Shown: positions 7,190-8,524 of the stretch, one piece after another
Layout: each line of letters starts with the position of its first letter
Position numbering within the stretch: the first letter of the stretch is position 1
Assembly (NCBI GenBank): GCA_910585395.1
Contig: CAJUCK010000036.1
Coordinates: forward strand, 17,801 to 26,324
Length of the DNA: 8,524 nucleotides
From: an uncultured Lachnospiraceae bacterium
GTDB taxonomy: Bacteria > Bacillota > Clostridia > Lachnospirales > Lachnospiraceae
Direction: 5' to 3'
Position numbers and translations under genes: made by a program
Notes under the pieces: generated by a model
The model's database searches: none
The model's input: only the letters and a program-made list of their open reading frames with translations
What the model was told of the DNA's origin: nothing

Positions 7190-8356
7190 TTATCTGGTCA
7201 CTTTCCTGTAAAGTTGAAAAACCTGGTCACACATATTTCTCAGTTTATATTTTTCTTTTATATCTTTTGCTTTCATCCCTAATGTCATCATAAGTTCCCG
7301 AGATTTGGCAAGATCAGTGATAACAGCGCACAACTCTTCCACTGCATTTTCATAGTTAAAAATAATACCATTTACTCTGTCTTCAATAATCTCTGTATTG
7401 GCTCCTGTATCTGCGGCCACCACGCAAAGTCCGCAAGCCATAAACTCGATTGTAGATAAGCCGAATCCCTCTCCGCGGGAACAGTTCACTGCTATATCAT
7501 AATTGTCTAAAATATTGTGAATATTATTGCAGTAGCCTTTGAAGCTGATAACATTCTCCAGCTGATATTCCTCTGTTTTATGTTTTAAAAAACTGGTATA
7601 TTCAATCTTCCCTTCTCCGTAAAAGTCAACATTTATTTTTATATCTGCTGATCTGTTCTTCCGTATTCTGTTTACTGCTTCCAGCAAATAAATCTGTCCT
7701 TTGGGTTCACATAGTTCACCGACCATCACGATTTTTATGGTGTCCTTTTTTATACTCCAATCCTTTTCTTTGATGTTTGACAGAACAATTCCATTTAAAA
7801 TAACATTTACTTTTTCCCTCTCCAGCCCATGTCTTATCCAATCTGCGGCTACATGTTCAGAAACCGCTATATAGGCCTCTGTTCTCATATTCATCCAGGA
7901 AATCTGATCTTTTTTTAATAAATTTACCCCGTAATGACCTTCAAACAATTCCTGTAAATGCCATATATGAGGGATATTGTACTTCTCTCCTATAAAACCG
8001 CCTAATAAATCTCTGCTTAAATTGGTATGTATTAGGTCATAGGTATTTAACTGCACCAGTTTTCTCAATTTCATAAAAGCTCTCGCCGCCGCATAATCTG
8101 CCTGAAGATTTCGTATCATTCGTTTTATACATCTCAATATAAAAAAACCATTCGCTGAATAAACATAAAATTTCATTCTCAACGCATAATTTTCTATTCC
8201 CAGCTCTTTGCACAATTGATTTACACAGCCATCCTTTGCAGTAACTACAGTGTATTGCACCTTCTTTTCCTGACTTAGACATTTCAAAATACTCATTGCT
8301 ATTATCTCAGAACCGTTTTGTTTCCCATTTCCCCCTACAATATATAAAACTTTCAT
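7190..8356 (-). CDS. GT4-family glycosyltransferase (GT-B fold)
   Basis: A 388-residue cytoplasmic glycosyltransferase that probably adds one sugar to the lipid-linked repeat unit. The acceptor and donor cannot be told. The N-terminal Rossmann half opens with MKVLYIVGGNGKQNGSE, the strand and glycine-rich loop typical of the family, and contains the acceptor-side segment YDLIHTNLS (residues 106-114). The C-terminal donor-binding half starts near residue 206 with KIVMVGELCEPKG (K219 in the usual phosphate-binding lysine position). It contains the EX7E motif E296-E304 in SRGEGFGLSTIEFMACG, followed by ADTGANTEII. I chose the ATG at 8356 because AGGAAAGG sits 7 bases upstream (8371-8364). A longer in-frame start at 8410 would add 18 basic residues unlike the family. 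The stop is one base from the start of the polymerase gene. Family assignment is firm; specificity is unknown. Confidence 0.93.
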   Translation of the reverse strand: MKVLYIVGGNGKQNGSEIIAMSILKCLSQEKKVQYTVVTAKDGCVNQLCKELGIENYALRMKFYVYSANGFFILRCIKRMIRNLQADYAAARAFMKLRKLVQLNTYDLIHTNLSRDLLGGFIGEKYNIPHIWHLQELFEGHYGVNLLKKDQISWMNMRTEAYIAVSEHVAADWIRHGLEREKVNVILNGIVLSNIKEKDWSIKKDTIKIVMVGELCEPKGQIYLLEAVNRIRKNRSADIKINVDFYGEGKIEYTSFLKHKTEEYQLENVISFKGYCNNIHNILDNYDIAVNCSRGEGFGLSTIEFMACGLCVVAADTGANTEIIEDRVNGIIFNYENAVEELCAVITDLAKSRELMMTLGMKAKDIKEKYKLRNMCDQVFQLYRKVTR

Positions 8357-8363
8357 GAAAATA

Positions 8364-8371
8364 CCTTTCCT
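8364..8371 (-). promoter_or_regulatory. Ribosome binding site deciding the GT4 start
   Basis: AGGAAAGG lies 7 bases before the ATG at 8356. The upstream in-frame ATG at 8410 lacks a comparable site and would add residues before the conserved first beta strand, so this site supports the shorter protein. Confidence 0.7.
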
Positions 8372-8414
8372 GCATCGTAAATTTTTATTTTTCTGGCTTA
8401 CCCCATCCATTTCA

Positions 8415-8524
8415 TCAGAGATAGTTAATAAGAACCTTCAAAATAAATAACCATCTTTTCTCGCCGCTGGCCTTACAGAATCTCCCGTCTTTTATTAATT
8501 GGATACGCTTAGACAAACCAGACC
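8415..8524 (-). CDS. Probable 3' end of an upstream gene (partial, product unknown)
   Basis: One minus-strand frame enters from the right edge and stays open for 35 codons (from base 8522) before a TGA at 8417-8415. The other two minus-strand frames reach a stop within about ten codons of the edge. The tail is basic and hydrophobic (it reads RWLFILKVLINYL at the end), which would suit the C-terminus of a glycosyltransferase or other membrane-associated enzyme, but no family can be recognised from so few residues. It ends 58 bases before the GT4 start on the same strand, fitting the short spacings elsewhere in this operon. A chance open frame of this length in AT-rich DNA is possible, so this is a moderate-confidence call. 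Confidence 0.45.
   Translation of the reverse strand, partial: SGLSKRIQLIKDGRFCKASGEKRWLFILKVLINYL

Noticed and set aside
8037..8282. 81-codon minus-strand open frame inside the GT4 gene
   Set aside because: It is in another phase within the conserved N-terminal half of the glycosyltransferase and its translation has no recognisable motif.
8357..8410. Longer start for the GT4 protein at 8410
   Set aside because: It would add 18 residues, mostly polar and basic, before the conserved first strand, and would place the good ribosome binding site inside the coding region.

Overview
The window is a stretch of a surface-polysaccharide (capsule or exopolysaccharide) locus of the Wzx/Wzy type. All confident genes lie on the minus strand, so transcription runs from the high coordinates to the low ones. 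The DNA is AT-rich by eye. Genes are short-spaced and mostly preceded by AGGAGG-type ribosome binding sites. The polysaccharide co-polymerase is of the type known from Gram-positive bacteria. Together these suggest a low-GC Firmicute, most likely an anaerobic gut Clostridia/Lachnospiraceae member. That placement is inference: no rRNA or other taxonomic marker is present.

In transcription order the layout is: (1) a probable 3' tail of an unidentified upstream gene (8524-8415); (2) a GT4-family glycosyltransferase (8356-7190); (3) a Wzy-like polymerase/ligase membrane protein (7188-5842); (4) a GT2-family glycosyltransferase (about 5840-4854); (5) a Wzx-like flippase (4777-3353); (6) a Wzz-like co-polymerase with a degenerate, P-loop-less kinase-like C-terminus (3260-1851); (7) a DegT/DnrJ/EryC1-type sugar aminotransferase resembling FdtB (1770-679); (8) an FdtA-like dTDP-4-keto-6-deoxyhexose 3,4-ketoisomerase (556-155); (9) a weak candidate for the start of another gene running off the left edge (69-1). 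Gaps between genes are short (1 to 122 bases). I see no convincing terminator or promoter, so the set looks like one operon whose promoter lies beyond the right edge.

The genes fit one pathway. FdtA and FdtB convert dTDP-4-keto-6-deoxyglucose to a dTDP-3-amino-3,6-dideoxyhexose (Fuc3N or Qui3N type). The two glycosyltransferases add sugars to a lipid-linked repeat unit. Wzx flips the unit, Wzy polymerises it and the Wzz-like protein sets chain length. The initiating phosphoglycosyl transferase, rmlA/rmlB, the N-acyltransferase that usually finishes the amino sugar, and an active tyrosine kinase/phosphatase pair are not in the window.

No undescribed system such as a defence island, mobile element, CRISPR array or novel RNA is visible. 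The most interesting point is the co-polymerase carrying a decayed kinase-like domain. All plus-strand reading frames look like shadows of the minus-strand genes.
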